Below, piece after piece: positions 63,877-64,000 of a stretch of 64,000 bases of DNA. The stretch lies in NCBI RefSeq assembly GCF_029962835.1, contig NC_080584.1, forward strand, positions 83,790,862 through 83,854,861. The letters are read 5' to 3'. The notes beneath the pieces are model-generated. The model saw only the letters and a program-made list of their open reading frames with translations. It had not been told where the DNA came from and made no database searches. Source of the stretch: Magnolia sinica. Its lineage: Eukaryota > Streptophyta > Magnoliopsida > Magnoliales > Magnoliaceae. The position numbers and the translations under genes were made by a program. Every line of letters begins with the position of its first letter. Positions within the stretch are counted from its first letter, which is position 1.

Positions 63877-63936
63877 ATGGCCCGGAGTTTTCTTTATGGA
63901 GTCCATCAAAGCCCTTGTTCAAGAGATCAAGGATGA
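63877..63936 (+). promoter_or_regulatory. Upstream open reading frame overlapping the terpene synthase start
   Basis: The first ATG after the TATA box (63877) opens a 19-codon frame (MARSFLYGVHQSPCSRDQG) ending at TGA 63934-63936, in a different frame from the main start at 63896. Ribosomes starting here would pass the main start, so it should lower translation unless scanned past. Its context is poor (tttctATGg: pyrimidine at -3, G at +4). Confidence 0.45.
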
Positions 63937-64000
63937 GATGTTTTCGTCTGTCCATCTCTACTCCCTTGTGTCCCCTTCTGCATATGATACGGCATGGTTG
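63896..64000 (+). CDS. Diterpene/terpene synthase, N-terminal exon (partial, runs off the window)
   Basis: From ATG 63896 the frame stays open to the window end (35 codons): MESIKALVQEIKDEMFSSVH, then LYSLVSPSAYDTAWL. The S-AYDTAW motif lies near the N-terminus of terpene synthases that retain the ancestral gamma-beta-alpha architecture (TPS-c, -e and -f). 'LVxEIKxEMF...YSxVSPSAYDTAWLAM' is closest to my memory of TPS-f geranyllinalool synthase-like enzymes, which convert geranylgeranyl diphosphate to (E,E)-geranyllinalool. No transit peptide precedes the motif, which also fits TPS-f rather than plastid CPS/KS. This ATG is preferred over 63877 because only it leads into the conserved frame. 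Catalytic DDxxD lies beyond the window. Confidence 0.8.
   Translation, partial: MESIKALVQEIKDEMFSSVHLYSLVSPSAYDTAWL

Overview
This window is nuclear DNA of a flowering plant. It is repeat-rich and gene-poor. The organism is probably a magnoliid: many repeats carry a GTGGGCCCAC core followed by a TGATGTATGTGTTT-like stretch, which I associate from memory with Magnolia, Liriodendron and Cinnamomum genomes; I could not check this. No complete host gene is visible. The one credible live gene is the start of a terpene synthase at the right edge (from 63896). Everything else is nested transposable elements, LTR-retroelement fossils, and exon-sized fragments of host genes lying in or beside CACTA transposons.

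Left part (1-16250). A Ty1/copia fossil (minus) is split by a solo LTR (1463-2069, TSD GGTAT). A short retroposon follows (3620-4154). Then comes an LTR-like sequence split by a 7.8 kb LTR element (5081-12900, TSD GTAAG) with two 2.1 kb LTRs, a primer-binding site and no recognisable pol. A Tourist-like MITE lies at 15064-15614.

Fragment zone (17345-23442). One intact-looking exon of organellar GatA is followed by a broken piece of Fd-GOGAT in which one exon is tandemly triplicated (251-bp period), and then the right terminus of a CACTA transposon at 20778. Just outside it lies a frameshifted serine carboxypeptidase-like exon. A LINE with a 13-bp TSD and a MULE-type MITE follow.

Nest (24101-36704). 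A Tourist MITE is split by a Ty3/gypsy Tat-lineage fossil. That fossil's left LTR contains a SINE and is split by a 7.7 kb CACTA-like element. The CACTA carries exon-like pieces of host genes, including one E2 ubiquitin-conjugating enzyme exon, and is itself hit by a 561-bp TRIM with a 45-bp internal domain.

Right part (36708-63780). There are two solo LTRs (1.4 kb and 4.2 kb), a duplicated 0.68 kb segment, a Harbinger MITE, two hAT elements with GGATCGG-rich arms, and a 6.0 kb CACTA element (TSD CTA) carrying spliced host-exon fragments. The last ~1.2 kb is the terpene synthase upstream region, with a TATA box at 63788 and an overlapping uORF.

Gene action: apart from the terpene synthase, nothing here is expected to make a working protein. 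The captured fragments could at most produce chimeric transcripts or small RNAs.
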